From NCBI GenBank assembly GCA_003116975.1, contig BGKB01000044.1:694940-758939 (forward strand): a stretch of 64,000 nucleotides of DNA. Direction: 5' to 3'. The position numbers and the translations under genes are program-made. Under the pieces are notes generated by a model. That model saw only the letters and a program-made list of their open reading frames with translations. It was not told the origin of the DNA and searched no databases. Numbering within the stretch: position 1 is the first letter of the stretch; each line of letters begins with the position of its first letter. The stretch comes from Aurantiochytrium sp. KH105. Its lineage: Eukaryota; Sar; Bigyra; Thraustochytrida; Thraustochytriidae. This document shows, one piece after another, positions 40,016-50,061 of this stretch.

Positions 40016-41536
40016 CTAAGTCTTCCCTTCTTCGTTTTGCTCGGGCGCCTGAAGAGGCGCAAAAAGTTTCTCAAGATCCTCTTTGGGTAAAATTGTATTG
40101 AGAAGTTCACGGAGCACTAGTAGGCGCTCGAGTTCATGTTGCGCGGTGCACTCACGCTTGAATCTATACTTGTCTCCGACAGTTTTCATGGCAAGATTTT
40201 TGCGCAGGTCAACGAGAGTCTCGATGGAACCCTTGACAACGACCCGGGCAGACGAGGGCTGCCGAATCAGGCGTGGGGTCATGAGTTTGCTAAGATTTGT
40301 CCCAAACTGACACGAGAACCAGGTTTCCCAGCCGCAATCCTCAGCCTGTGACAGGGTGACTACAATGGCAATCTTTGCTCTGCCCGTGAGGCTGCTTCCG
40401 AGAGCGCACATACCGACGCTGTTGAGAAGGCCTTGCGGTTTATAGGGCTTGCTCCCGGTTTTATGCGCCTGCGTCGCGGTGACGACCTCGGTCCCGAGGA
40501 GATGGAGCTCAAAGTTGATCAGCGAGGCTTGAGCGTCTGTGCTGACGTTATCCGGATTGTTCATGATTTCAATCATTGCGTCATATCCGCTCATTCGCTT
40601 GACGCCAATCTTGGAAGGACGTTCGGCGCCGGCCAGGTCGATCAAATTGAGCGCTGTCTCAATCAGGACGCCCGACTCCGTGTCAATGCGGGAGACACGG
40701 AGAAGAATGGATGCGTGTCCACGCGAAGATCCCTGATGATCCCCCTTGGACTGATTCATTTTGGTCGAGCGAGTATGCCTGTTTTTTCGAATGACAGCAA
40801 GTACGTCGAGGACTTGGGATGGTTCCTGCAAGATGACCTGCTTGAGACCGAGGGGCTCGCCAGTCTGCAAAGAGGCAACAATAGGTTTGTTGTCGGCGAG
40901 AAGGTCCCCGCCCGTCATGAGATAAAACTCAGCCGCGCTGATGGAGAGCACGAAGGGCTGCTCGGAGGACTTCAGACGGTTCCAGACGTTGTATACGGCA
41001 CGCGGGAAACAGCCCCAATCCTCATCGATGCAACCATTTGCCGGTGCTGCCCGGCTCAACGACGCGTCCGGACCGAGCATTGTGTGCGTTTTTCCCGTAC
41101 CAGTCTGACCATATGCAAAAACGAGAGCATCTTGGGCTTTTCCAGGAGGGGCGAGAATCGTGTCGACGAGATCCGTCATGATCGTATCATACATTTCTTG
41201 TTGGGAAGCTTCAGGCGGGATAACTTTGCGGGGAAAATCGTATCGCTGTGGATCTCTGAGCTCGCGACCAAGACTATCGTGGGATCCACGCCAGCCGACA
41301 AGAACGCTCGCATCATCCCAGCCTCGAAGCTGCTTTGCAGAGGCGGCAACGGTCGCGCCTCCTGCATGGCCGCCTTCCGTCGCCCTGGGTCGGATACGCA
41401 CATATGAGTTTGCTTTATAGAGCGCCGCCCTCTTTTTCTTCTTCTTTGCAGTCGAGGTCGCTGTCGTCATCGTCGTCGTCGTCGTCGACGACGTTGCAGT
41501 CTTTTTCGCGCTCACAGTCTTCCTGTTCACAACCAT
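40016..41536 (-). CDS. Divergent kinesin-like motor protein
   Basis: This 506-aa protein is mostly motor domain. A Thr/Lys-rich N-terminus is followed by YVRIRP, the P-loop AYGQTGTGKTHTM, switch I as SSRGH and switch II as LIDLAGAER. In typical kinesins switch I reads NxxSSRSH and switch II DLAGSE; here the Asn is His, a Ser is Gly and the DLAG-Ser is Ala. The P-loop is perfect, so nucleotide binding is likely, but hydrolysis or force coupling may be altered. There is no long coiled-coil stalk; the C-terminus is a short helical, charged segment. It converges with the RNA repair gene (115 bp apart) and diverges from the kinase gene (122 bp). It cannot be assigned to a kinesin class. Confidence 0.85.
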   Translation of the reverse strand: MVVNRKTVSAKKTATSSTTTTTMTTATSTAKKKKKRAALYKANSYVRIRPRATEGGHAGGATVAASAKQLRGWDDASVLVGWRGSHDSLGRELRDPQRYDFPRKVIPPEASQQEMYDTIMTDLVDTILAPPGKAQDALVFAYGQTGTGKTHTMLGPDASLSRAAPANGCIDEDWGCFPRAVYNVWNRLKSSEQPFVLSISAAEFYLMTGGDLLADNKPIVASLQTGEPLGLKQVILQEPSQVLDVLAVIRKNRHTRSTKMNQSKGDHQGSSRGHASILLRVSRIDTESGVLIETALNLIDLAGAERPSKIGVKRMSGYDAMIEIMNNPDNVSTDAQASLINFELHLLGTEVVTATQAHKTGSKPYKPQGLLNSVGMCALGSSLTGRAKIAIVVTLSQAEDCGWETWFSCQFGTNLSKLMTPRLIRQPSSARVVVKGSIETLVDLRKNLAMKTVGDKYRFKRECTAQHELERLLVLRELLNTILPKEDLEKLFAPLQAPEQNEEGKT

Positions 41537-41545
41537 CGTTTGAGG

Positions 41546-41553
41546 TATATATA
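41546..41553. promoter_or_regulatory. TATA-like box in a 122-bp divergent promoter
   Basis: TATATATA is the only such sequence in the short gap between the kinesin start (41536, -) and the kinase gene start (41659, +). It is too close to the kinesin start codon to serve that gene in the usual way, so use for the plus-strand gene is more likely. Confidence 0.3.
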
Positions 41554-41658
41554 CGTTCGGTCACCTGGTCGCCCTCAAGGTGCCAAGCCGAGCAACACAA
41601 CGAGCTTTGGTCTCTCGATCTTTAGAACCTTGACGCTGGCGCGTCAGGCGGCGCGGCA

Positions 41659-42846
41659 ATGCTCTTGGGGCTCTGCTGCTCGCGCTTCCTCCGAGCGGCG
41701 CCAAACGCTGGGCAAAGGCTTGTTGTGACACCGGCTCTGGGCGCCCAAGCTCGACAAACGTGGGGTGTCAAGTCGTCAACATGGGTGGCTGTCTCGGCAA
41801 GGCTGGCGACGAGGCCGACGCCAGCGGCGTGCCGTGGTTTGGCTTCATCTGGCAAAAAGACGGAAGCAGAAAATCCTCTGTCCCAAGCTTTACTGTCACG
41901 ACCATCCACGAAGAGTGAGTTTGATGCGCAGGCGTCGAAGTCAAAGCATAGAGCAGGGAGAAAAAGGAGACGAGCCAGCCGAGCTCAAGCTTTGGCGTCT
42001 TCGAAGCACGACCAGCCAAGTATTCCATCATCACAGACACAGGCAAAGGCCCCGATGAGAGACGCTGGCAATGGCACGGTCTCCATCGATCGAACGGCTT
42101 CATTCGCAAATATGAAAAGAGGAACAGAAGCTTCCGGGAGTGGAAAAACAACGTCGAAAGCTTCACGAAAGCAAGTCGCTGCACCACCTTCCCATGCACT
42201 GCGAAAATATCCTCTTGAGTCCGATGTGCCAAAAGGCCCATATTCAGGATTGGAGCGTTCTAGGAAAGAGAAGGCAGTGCGGATAGAAGAGGGCTCGAAA
42301 GCAAGCGAATCATGCAAGAACCCTGCCGGTTCGCAAGCTCTTTCCCCGTATCGGCTCATTGTGATGGTGGGTTTGCCAGGCAGTGGTAAGTCGACGTTTG
42401 CAACGTCTTTTGCTTCGCGCTTTCGATGCACGTATGTCTCGCAAGATCAGCTTGGCTCACGCAAAAAATGCGAGACTCTGGTTGAAAAGACGGCTGCGAC
42501 AGATTCTGCCACCAGCATCCTTGTGGACCGGTGTAACGTGCGGCTTGAAGAGCGTCGTAATTGGATTACTCGCTCCAGAGCAAAGCCCGAGCAAATCGCC
42601 ATTGTGTATTTCGCACCGCCGCCCGCAGAGGATGGACCTGTGTTGGCGAAGCGTCTCTTGAACCGAGTGGACCACCCGACCATTTCCACCAAAAGCCAGC
42701 GAGAGGCGCAAAAGATCATTGATAAATTCACGAAGATGCTCAAGGTGCCGGACGCTGAGAGAGAAGGCGTGGGCCGCGTCTTCCATATCGACAACCTTTC
42801 CGAGGTTCCTCAAGTCCTCGATGCTCTTGCGCGTCCTCGGTCTTGA
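41659..42846 (+). CDS. P-loop polynucleotide-kinase-like protein, paralogue of the repair enzyme's kinase domain
   Basis: The 395-aa frame ends in a P-loop kinase domain (about 230-395) with GLPGSGKS at 238-245. It is clearly related to the C-terminal domain of the protein at 36529: matched blocks are SQDQLGSRKKCE with SQDELGSRRACE, VDRCNV with LDRCNV, IAIVYFAPP with VAIVYFAPP, and GRVFHI with GRVFTI. The first about 60 residues are Arg-rich and free of acidic residues, ending RGLASS, which could be a mitochondrial presequence; the middle is low complexity. An alternative start exists: ATG at 41781 in another frame (MGGCLGKAGDE) with a GTGAGT donor at 41915 and a possible acceptor at 42059 would splice into the kinase frame, giving a myristoylatable N-terminus. 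The N-terminus is therefore uncertain. Confidence 0.78.
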   Translation: MLLGLCCSRFLRAAPNAGQRLVVTPALGAQARQTWGVKSSTWVAVSARLATRPTPAACRGLASSGKKTEAENPLSQALLSRPSTKSEFDAQASKSKHRAGRKRRRASRAQALASSKHDQPSIPSSQTQAKAPMRDAGNGTVSIDRTASFANMKRGTEASGSGKTTSKASRKQVAAPPSHALRKYPLESDVPKGPYSGLERSRKEKAVRIEEGSKASESCKNPAGSQALSPYRLIVMVGLPGSGKSTFATSFASRFRCTYVSQDQLGSRKKCETLVEKTAATDSATSILVDRCNVRLEERRNWITRSRAKPEQIAIVYFAPPPAEDGPVLAKRLLNRVDHPTISTKSQREAQKIIDKFTKMLKVPDAEREGVGRVFHIDNLSEVPQVLDALARPRS

Positions 42847-43127
42847 CTCCAACGAGGACTCCCATTCTCATCCTAAGCTCATCATGAAAGTTAGTGACTC
42901 TCTGGTCTTGCCCCTGCTTTGGCACAGCGTCGAACAAACAAATGTCCATTCCCTGGCGTTCTCATTCTGTGTGCGCTTTTCGCACGAATTGCAACCGCAT
43001 CCTGGGCGTTGTGAGGCGGAGCGTCGCGTCGTGTGAGCGAGCAAGGACAAGAAAGTCTGGCAGACAGACCAGGTAGGGAGCTTGCGCGCAGACGCGAGGC
43101 CGGTGGCGGCGGCGGCGAGGAGGCGCG

Positions 43128-44339
43128 ATGCTGGCAAGGCAGTCGGCGCGGCGCGTGGCGCGCCTGCGTCGCGCGCGGCCCGCTGGGTCGGCGGCGCTCT
43201 CATGGTGGTCACCATTTGGGGGCTCGAGCGAGCCTGAGGTGAAGCGACACAGCGAGCACCGTGTGGTGCCGTTTCCAAAGGACGTCATTTACAACGTGGT
43301 CGCGGACGTGCCACGATACAAGGAATTTGTGCCTTACACCGTGGAGTCCAAGGTTCTGGAGAAGCTCTCTGAGCACGAGAGCATTGCGGAGCTCAAGGTG
43401 GGCTTTATGGCGCTGAGCGAAAGATACAAGAGCCGTGTGACCTTGGATCCGGAGCAAGGCCGCGTCTCGGCAGAGGCCGAGGGCTCGAGCGTGTTCAAGG
43501 TGCTCACAAATAAGTGGCTCATTCAGGATCGGCCCATGGACCCGCAGACCTCGTCGCTCGAGTTTGAGATTGAATTCCAATTCAAGCACAGCCTGTACAA
43601 CAGCGTGGCCGACATGTTCTTTAAGAAGGTGACGGAAGCGATGGTCGATGCCTTTTTGGCGCGGTGCGAGGCAGTGCGCGACGGCAAGGCGGAGGCGCAC
43701 GCGTATTTTCGACGCATTGCGCCCCCTCGCCGAGGTCTTTTTCGCAGTACGGGAATTGCCGCGCAGGGCCGCTTGCTCGGGGAGTTGACCACGCTTTCGC
43801 ACTTTGATCTGAAGGAGCTGGAGCGCATCAAGACCCGATACGACTCTGCCACGAGTAGCTCGAGAACGGGGGAGCTTGACGAGCGCACATTTACCCGGTT
43901 TTTCCACCAGCTGTTTGAGTCGCAGGGTTACAAGGCCGAGGACCTCGACCGCTCCGCAAAACTCATCTTTAACGCTCTTGACGTGAACAATGATGGTGCT
44001 CTGAATTTCCGTGAGTTCGTCGCGGGTCTTTCCACGGTGATCAAGGGTAACAACGAGGAACGCGCACGATTTTGGTTACGGTGTTTTGACCACAACGCAG
44101 ACGGTCGCGTCGACCGTCGGCAGCTGTACAACATGGTGTACGCGAGCATCGAGGTGCGTAATGCGCTGATGCAGGTGGGCATTTCGAGCAAGCCACAGCC
44201 GCGCGAACAAGGCTATTTTGAGATTGACCAGGACCTCGACTCGCTCGCGCGTGAGGCCGTTGACCGTTGCTTTGCTGCGCTCCCGCCCGAAAAGGATAGC
44301 GTCAGCTTGCAGTCGGTCCTCTCACAAAAGCTCTTCTGA
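43128..44339 (+). CDS. COQ10: COQ10-type START-domain protein fused to EF-hands
   Basis: COQ10 is a mitochondrial inner-membrane coenzyme Q-binding START protein needed for Q function in respiration. Residues 1-30 are Arg/Ala-rich without acids, a good matrix-targeting sequence. Residues about 37-180 match COQ10: VVADVPRYKEFVPYT, ELKVGFMALSERYKSRVTL, FEIEFQFKHSLYNSVADMFFKKV. Instead of ending there, the 403-aa protein continues about 220 residues with an EF-hand module of the calcineurin-B/neuronal-sensor layout. Its canonical loops are DVNNDGALNFRE from 285 and DHNADGRVDRRQ from 321, the second ending in Gln rather than Glu. The frame is continuous, so this is a true fusion unless the assembly is wrong. 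It suggests Ca2+ control of Q handling (inference). Confidence 0.9.
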   Translation: MLARQSARRVARLRRARPAGSAALSWWSPFGGSSEPEVKRHSEHRVVPFPKDVIYNVVADVPRYKEFVPYTVESKVLEKLSEHESIAELKVGFMALSERYKSRVTLDPEQGRVSAEAEGSSVFKVLTNKWLIQDRPMDPQTSSLEFEIEFQFKHSLYNSVADMFFKKVTEAMVDAFLARCEAVRDGKAEAHAYFRRIAPPRRGLFRSTGIAAQGRLLGELTTLSHFDLKELERIKTRYDSATSSSRTGELDERTFTRFFHQLFESQGYKAEDLDRSAKLIFNALDVNNDGALNFREFVAGLSTVIKGNNEERARFWLRCFDHNADGRVDRRQLYNMVYASIEVRNALMQVGISSKPQPREQGYFEIDQDLDSLAREAVDRCFAALPPEKDSVSLQSVLSQKLF

Positions 44340-45028
44340 TTCACTTTTGTTCTGTGCTCCCTCTTGAAAAAAGGGGCGCACAACGTCTGCTTGTATTGCA
44401 TTACAAAAGGTTTTTGGATCTGCGCGGTTGCTTCTAAATTAACCCGAAAAATGATTCTGTCAGTAGATTTTTCTTTACCTGCACGCGATGGCGATGGATG
44501 CCAAACACGATGTAAAAGATACGACCTTTGCACAAAGGGGGGGCGAGGAGTTGGGGGATGGGCGGGTTCTCACAATAAATAGCCGAGCAGACAGACCCTG
44601 GCAAAATCAAAGTTTGCGTCAGGTCAAAGGTTGGCAAAGAGACAGTGCTAAACTGTGGTGGCTGACAACGCTTTTGGTCTCCGCGTACTAGGCCTAGGTC
44701 GTGATCAAGAAGACTGAGACTGACCGCCATGCTTAGTCATTCTTGTCGCAGACAACTTGTCGCAGACAACTTGTCGCAAGTGGATGGAACATTTGGAACA
44801 AAATTTCCACGGGAATCTTTTGTTGCTGGGGAATCGCACGGGAATCCGGGGGAAATGGCGGGAGCTAGCTGAGACGGAGACAGCAAAGCTCAATCGTACG
44901 CAAAGCGCGAAAGAGACAAGCCAAGCTTGACAGGGTTCTCCGCGCGGTGGCCTTCAGATTTTCAAAAAGAAATTCACGTAAATTCACTCTGAAGCGCCCA
45001 ACCCACAATCGTCCGAAGCGAAAAGCAC

Positions 45029-45061
<33 letters not shown>

Positions 45062-45082
45062 CCGACGTTGCTTCGCCCACGT
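44340..45082. other. Gene-free region with (CAAG)n run
   Basis: No gene is supported. A CAAG tetranucleotide run occupies 45031-45060, just upstream of the next start. A duplicated GACAACTTGTCGCA lies near 44751-44780. Confidence 0.6.
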
Positions 45083-45478
45083 ATGATGATGTTTATGCAT
45101 AAAGAGGGACAAGCTGCTGAGACTGCTCATCGTAACATGACTGCCATGAGCGAGGCAGCTGGCGTCGTCCGACAGAAAGCGACGGAGTACCCTTGGACGA
45201 CAGCCTTTGTTCTTGGCGTCGGGGCTTACTATGCTTTACCACCGCTTGCTTTGAGCGGACTTTCCACGGTTGGATTTTCCGATGGCGGTATCGTATCTTC
45301 CACGATTGCAGCGACGTGGCAAAGCATGCTGGGCCCTGGCCCGGTTTTTAGCGCTCTGCAAAGTGCGGGCGCAAAGGGCTCGATTCTTCAGCTTAGCTCT
45401 GTCCTTTGTTTGGGTCCCCTTTCTTTGGGATGCGCCTCTGAGCTCGCTTCCAATCCTTCTCGTCAACTAGAGGCGTGA
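45083..45478 (+). CDS. ISG12/IFI6-16-like small membrane protein
   Basis: The 131-aa protein begins at the first of four closely spaced ATGs; the frame extends further only from TTG. A helical amphipathic start is followed by hydrophobic segments. The core reads LSTVGFSDGGIVSSTIAATWQSMLGP, then FSALQSAGAKGS, which follows the GF-x3-GI-x3-S-x-AA and LQS-x-GA-x-G pattern of the ISG12/IFI6-16 family. Animal members are small mitochondrial or ER membrane proteins linked to apoptosis control. The match rests on one short motif block, so a different small membrane family is possible. Confidence 0.55.
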   Translation: MMMFMHKEGQAAETAHRNMTAMSEAAGVVRQKATEYPWTTAFVLGVGAYYALPPLALSGLSTVGFSDGGIVSSTIAATWQSMLGPGPVFSALQSAGAKGSILQLSSVLCLGPLSLGCASELASNPSRQLEA

Positions 45479-45994
45479 TCTCGAGGTTTGCAGACAACCC
45501 ACTGGCTGGCCACTGGCTGGCACCCTCAAGTCAGCCAGGTCGCAGCGACCCGTGAATGAACAATGCATTCTGCTCGGCGATCAAGTTGCTATAAGAAAGA
45601 AGCTAAAGACCTTGGGTACTTTGCAATCGAAATTTGGAGGCGAAAGAATGCACATGCCTTGGCCATTTGTTTGTTGCCCCTTGGACTTGCTTGCGGTGGG
45701 CTTTGACCCGAATGAAGAAAAAGACGCACCGCCGAAGAATCTTGGGTGGAGAAGGGAATAAAAAAACTGCAAGATTTCTCATGAATTATAGAAGCTTCGC
45801 ACACGATTGAACGGGTCAAGTTCACGGTTTGTCTGTTCCTCGACCTGGACTGTACAGCTTGGCGCGAGCTTCGCGTTTCGCGTTGTATGTACACAATGTC
45901 TATCTATCTGGTGTTCATTGATCGGTAGTTCGGCGCGGGCCGGTGTGCGTCGAGACTCGTCAAGGCACGGGGCGATGTATAACGTAAAAGGAAA
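45479..45994. other. Convergent intergenic region
   Basis: No gene is supported. A short duplicated CACTGGCTGG lies just after the ISG12-like stop. Confidence 0.5.
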
Positions 45995-46246
45995 TCACCA
46001 GAACTCTTCGAGAAAGCCCGGGACGTTCTGCGCGGTGTCCAGCAGGGCGATTTCCTGGCCGCTGTAGGTATTTACAAAGGTCCTCGCGCGCGGGGGCGTC
46101 GAGGGCGGGCTGCTCGACGGGCTCGCCGTCATCTTGTACCCCATCGGGTTGCGCTTGCGCGCCTGCAGCGCGATCTGCGCGATACGTGACTGCAGGTCGT
46201 CCGTCGCGGCGGCGACGACGCTGTCATCGCCGACGAGCGGCGGCAT
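45995..46246 (-). CDS. Small uncharacterised protein, paralogue of the 50062 gene
   Basis: The 83-aa protein has no family I recognise. It is supported as real because it aligns with the 92-aa product at 50062 over its whole length: DLQSRIAQIALQARKRNPMGYKMT with DLQARIARIAASAKTRNPEGYKLT, then a Ser/Pro linker, then VNTYSGQEIALLDTAQNVPGFL with INVRSGQVVVLLDNARNLSPYL. The layout is an amphipathic N-terminal helix, a flexible linker and a short hydrophobic C-terminal element. The two genes lie head to head, 3.8 kb apart. Confidence 0.75.
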   Translation of the reverse strand: MPPLVGDDSVVAAATDDLQSRIAQIALQARKRNPMGYKMTASPSSSPPSTPPRARTFVNTYSGQEIALLDTAQNVPGFLEEFW

Positions 46247-49200
46247 CTGGCCTCTGGCTTTTCCTCCCCGCTGCTGCTGGCTGCTGCTGCCTCTGCTCCT
46301 GCCCCTGCCGCGTCGTGCCTGTCTCTGTCTGCGTGCGGGCGGTCGGGCCTGGGCCGCGCGTCGCGTCTGCTCTGCTCTGCTCTGCTCTGCTCTGCTCTGC
46401 TCCGCTCTGCGTCTCGCGCTTCCGCGTTCTTGTTTTGCTCGCGCCGCGCGGGGAACTTGCCTGTTTCCTCGGGGCCGCCGCTACTACCAGCAAGCGCTGC
46501 GCTGACTTTGCCAAATAGTACTACACGTAGTGGACAAGCTGCCGCGCAAGTGCAACACAAGTTAGTTCTATTTGGCGGCGATCTGGCTGCTCTCTGCCAC
46601 TCTAACTACGTCTCTGCCCCCGCCGCCCTGCGCACGTGCCGCCCTGCTAAACTCGTATGAGCCGGCGCGCGCGGCGCCGACGTCGTAGGCCGCCCCTAGG
46701 CCCCGCCTACCCGAAAGAAACGCCGAGGCTGACACGCGCGCCTGCGTCGTCTCTCGAGCCCCCCCTTCGGCCGCGTCGCCGCGCCCGACCCGGCACGCGA
46801 GGCAGCACGCGAGCGCGCACGCGCCGGTTGCCAGGTTGAAGAAAGCATGCATGCAGCAGCAGAGCCCGCACCGGTCGACCGTTTCCGCGGCCGGCGACTC
46901 GAGCGGGGAAAGGAAAGAAGGAAAGGAAACTTGGCTGCAGGCACGGAGGTCCGGTTGCGGAAGCAGGAAAGAAGGAGGTCGGCCGCCGCGCGTCCCATTA
47001 AAAAATAAATAAATAATGGACCTTTGCTAGAAGCAGCTCAGCTTAGCTCAGCTCAGCTCAGCTCTGCTCTGGCTGCTCTGCTCAGCTCAGCTCAGCTCTG
47101 TGCGACGATGACGGCCGTGGCCGAGGGAGGGACGAGGCGGTCTCGCTCGGAGGCCGCGCGCGCGACGACGGCAATCAACGCCTAGCCGAGCCGACTGACT
47201 GACCGCCCCCGCGCGCTGGCTCCGTGTCCCCGCCTTGGCGTCTGTCTTCCTCACATCCCATCACAGCAGGGGTCAGCGCGGCAGCCTCAACTCCGCACTG
47301 CTTCGCGATGGCCCGACCAGGCCCGCCTCCCCACGCGGCGCCCGCAGCGGCCGCCGCTGTGTGGTCGCGCGCGGCTTCTTCGCAGCTTGGCCGCCAGCTT
47401 GCTCGCGCGTGCTGCAGCTTGCCGCGCCGAGCTGCGGAGGGGCCGGGTTCGGCGGCTGCCCGCTCTAGCTGCAGCTGGGGGCGAGAATTTCGGGTCTATC
47501 AAGAGGCCCAACGCGGTTGCGGTGCGCCGCCCAACCTGAGCTTGAACTTGAAGACCACGGATTGTTGGCAAGCAAGCCGTCGGCCGTGTCGTCCTTGGAT
47601 TATTACGCCGGGACCAGAAGGAGCCACCGTTGCCAGTTACTGCCATGGCTAAGCAACAGCACGACACCGAGAGAGACCTCTGCTGGCGGAATGGCGCGCG
47701 CAAGGCCGTCACCCAGACAATGTAAACCAATGTCCCTCGGGATCGTATAGTCTTGCCAAGTTGTACCGGCCGGGCGTTTCGAGTATTAGGTGTATTTTTC
47801 CGTCCTAATCTTCGGAGACTTGCCAGTGCCTGCGCTGCGATTCTTTTCCGCTCGCGCCCTCGCTGTCTCTGCGGGTCAGTTTCGCTCTACCGCTGCCTCC
47901 TCATGCTCCTGCCTAGCTGCCCAGCTGGCTGATGGCTTTTGCCAATGCGCGCGGGTTGATTATAAAAGTACCCTTTGCCAAGGTACGTTTACTTTGGGCC
48001 CGTTGCGGCCAATGCATCGTCGAGTCCCGCATCGCCCTGCACGATCTCAGGTCGCAAGGCCGTCACTGCGTTTGTACCATTGCGACTGCTCTGCCCGCAG
48101 CCGTCTCCGACAGGCCTCGCAGTGCGGGCGCGTACGTATACGTAAGAATGCAGGTCATGCTGCCATGCAAACGCAAGCCGCCGCAGCTAGGGCCAACTTG
48201 AACGCAAGGGAACGCCAGCTACCACGGCTACTGATGCTATAGTACTACTACGTATAAGCGCGCACCCCGCGGAAACCTTCAAGAAATTTCGAGGGACACC
48301 CACAAGCTGTCCCGACTGTCCAAGTCAAGTATACGTACTATTCACCTTAAGGCAGCGTGTATCGCTCGCCTCGAGAAAAGCTTTGCGGCTGGCCGTGTTG
48401 GCAAGCAGCGGCAGCTGGCAGCGGCAGCGGCAGCGGCCACGGCATCAGCAGCCACAGCAGCAGCTGCAGCGTTTCTGCGTTGCGATTTGTTCTCGCTCGT
48501 AAGCTGAAGGAGGATGTTTTGGTTGGATTCTTTTGGCCTGGCAGCTGAGCCGACTTTGGATCTATGTCAATTTTGTAGCACAATTGACCCGTGTCTTCCG
48601 CGTGGAGAGCCTGGTTGATCGACCGAGCGAACGCAGATGCGACGTCTGCAACCGTGCGAGTAGCTGCAGAGGCAGGGGCCACGGAGGCAGTGGCAGTGGC
48701 AGAGGCGGAGGCTGCACGGCTGATGGCCGCTTCCGCTCGTCCTTCCCCTTGCACGCTGCACTGCAGCAGCAGCAGCTGCAGCAGCCAGGCAGGCCGCGGC
48801 AGCCTGCGACACGAGCGCTCCGAATCCGACGTTTCGAGACGCGCGAGCAACGCGTGCTTTGCATTGCGCACCGTAAGCAAAAGGAAAGATACCGCCCGCC
48901 GAGACTTCCACTCCTGCGCTACGGAAAAAGTCAATCAACCCTGCTGCGACACGAGCAGCAGCCGCAGCAGTCGCAGCAGCCATAGCCAGCAGCCAGGCGA
49001 GACGAGCTTTCTTCGCGGGCGCCGCTCGGCGAGTCTGCGGCTCCGGCAAGTCTGCGGCTCCGGCGAGTCTGCGGCTCCGGCAGGATCATGCTCGTAGTGT
49101 ACCTTTTAGCGCTCGCTGGCGTGCGCACGGTCCGGATTTCCCAGTTTTCCCTTATGCACTTCCACTTCCTTCCACTTCCGCTTCCACTTCTACAATGGGT

Positions 49201-50061
49201 TATACCGCCATTTACTGGACAGCCAGTTCTGGCTTGCGAAACTATGGCCGCGGGGCGAGGAAATGTCCACTTGCGCGGGAAAAGTCCCACTTGCGGCGCG
49301 GCGCTCGCAAGGGTTCCCGGGCGGCTATTCTGCACTTGCGGCCGGCCCCCGCGAAAGGGGGAAAAGAAAAGGACGACTTGGGTGCCGAAGCAAACAAGCA
49401 AAGACAGACAGACAGACAGACAGACGGCAAGGAAAGGAACGCACCTTGGAGTCGAGCGTACCGCCCGCACGCCCGCACGCACGCACGCACGAGCGAGCGA
49501 GCGAGCGAGCGACGCAGCCGCGCCCCCCCTCGCCCCCTCCGCCTCCCCCGCCCCGCGCCGCCCCGCGCGCGCGCGCGCACGCGTGCAAGGCCGGCCGGCG
49601 GCCCCGCGAGAAAAGGCCGGAGACGTTGAGAGATCCGGATTGGACGCCGTGACCCGACCGACGTGGCGGAGGAGCACGCACGCCCCCCGCGCGCGCAGAG
49701 ACAGCAGCACGCGCGAGCGCAGAGCCCGCACGCGCGCGTCGTCCATACGCACGCACGCACGCACGCACGCGGAGAGCTCCTGCGGCCCTGGACCGAACCG
49801 CAGAGAGGCGGCCTCGGAGGAAACGGACGCGTGCGTGCTGGCCCCGGCCAGCCTCCTTGCGAACAAGACCAGCCTTGAAGAAGAGCCACGAGGAGGGCAG
49901 GGCTCTGCGTAGCCTAGCCGCGCCTCGCCTCGCCGCGGCGACGCGCGTACTACAGCGTACGTGAGCCCGTCCGCCAGCTCGATATATGTGGCTGAGGAGG
50001 TCTCGCAAGTCGAAAAAGCGCCAAAAGGAATAATAAAGCGGGACCCTCGCTGCACCTTGAC
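46247..50061. other. 3.8-kb GC-rich gene-free region between the head-to-head small paralogues
   Basis: Open frames are many, overlapping and Arg/Ala/Ser-rich, with no conserved motif. Simple repeats are (CTCTG)n at 46366-46410, (AGCTC)n at about 47035-47100, a 17-bp unit GAGTCTGCGGCTCCGGC at 49031-49081, (GACA)n at 49402-49425, and CGCACG/GAGCGAGC runs at about 49470-49515 and 49747-49771. CACTTGCG occurs at 49268, 49288 and 49333. It probably holds both promoters and long leaders. Confidence 0.6.
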
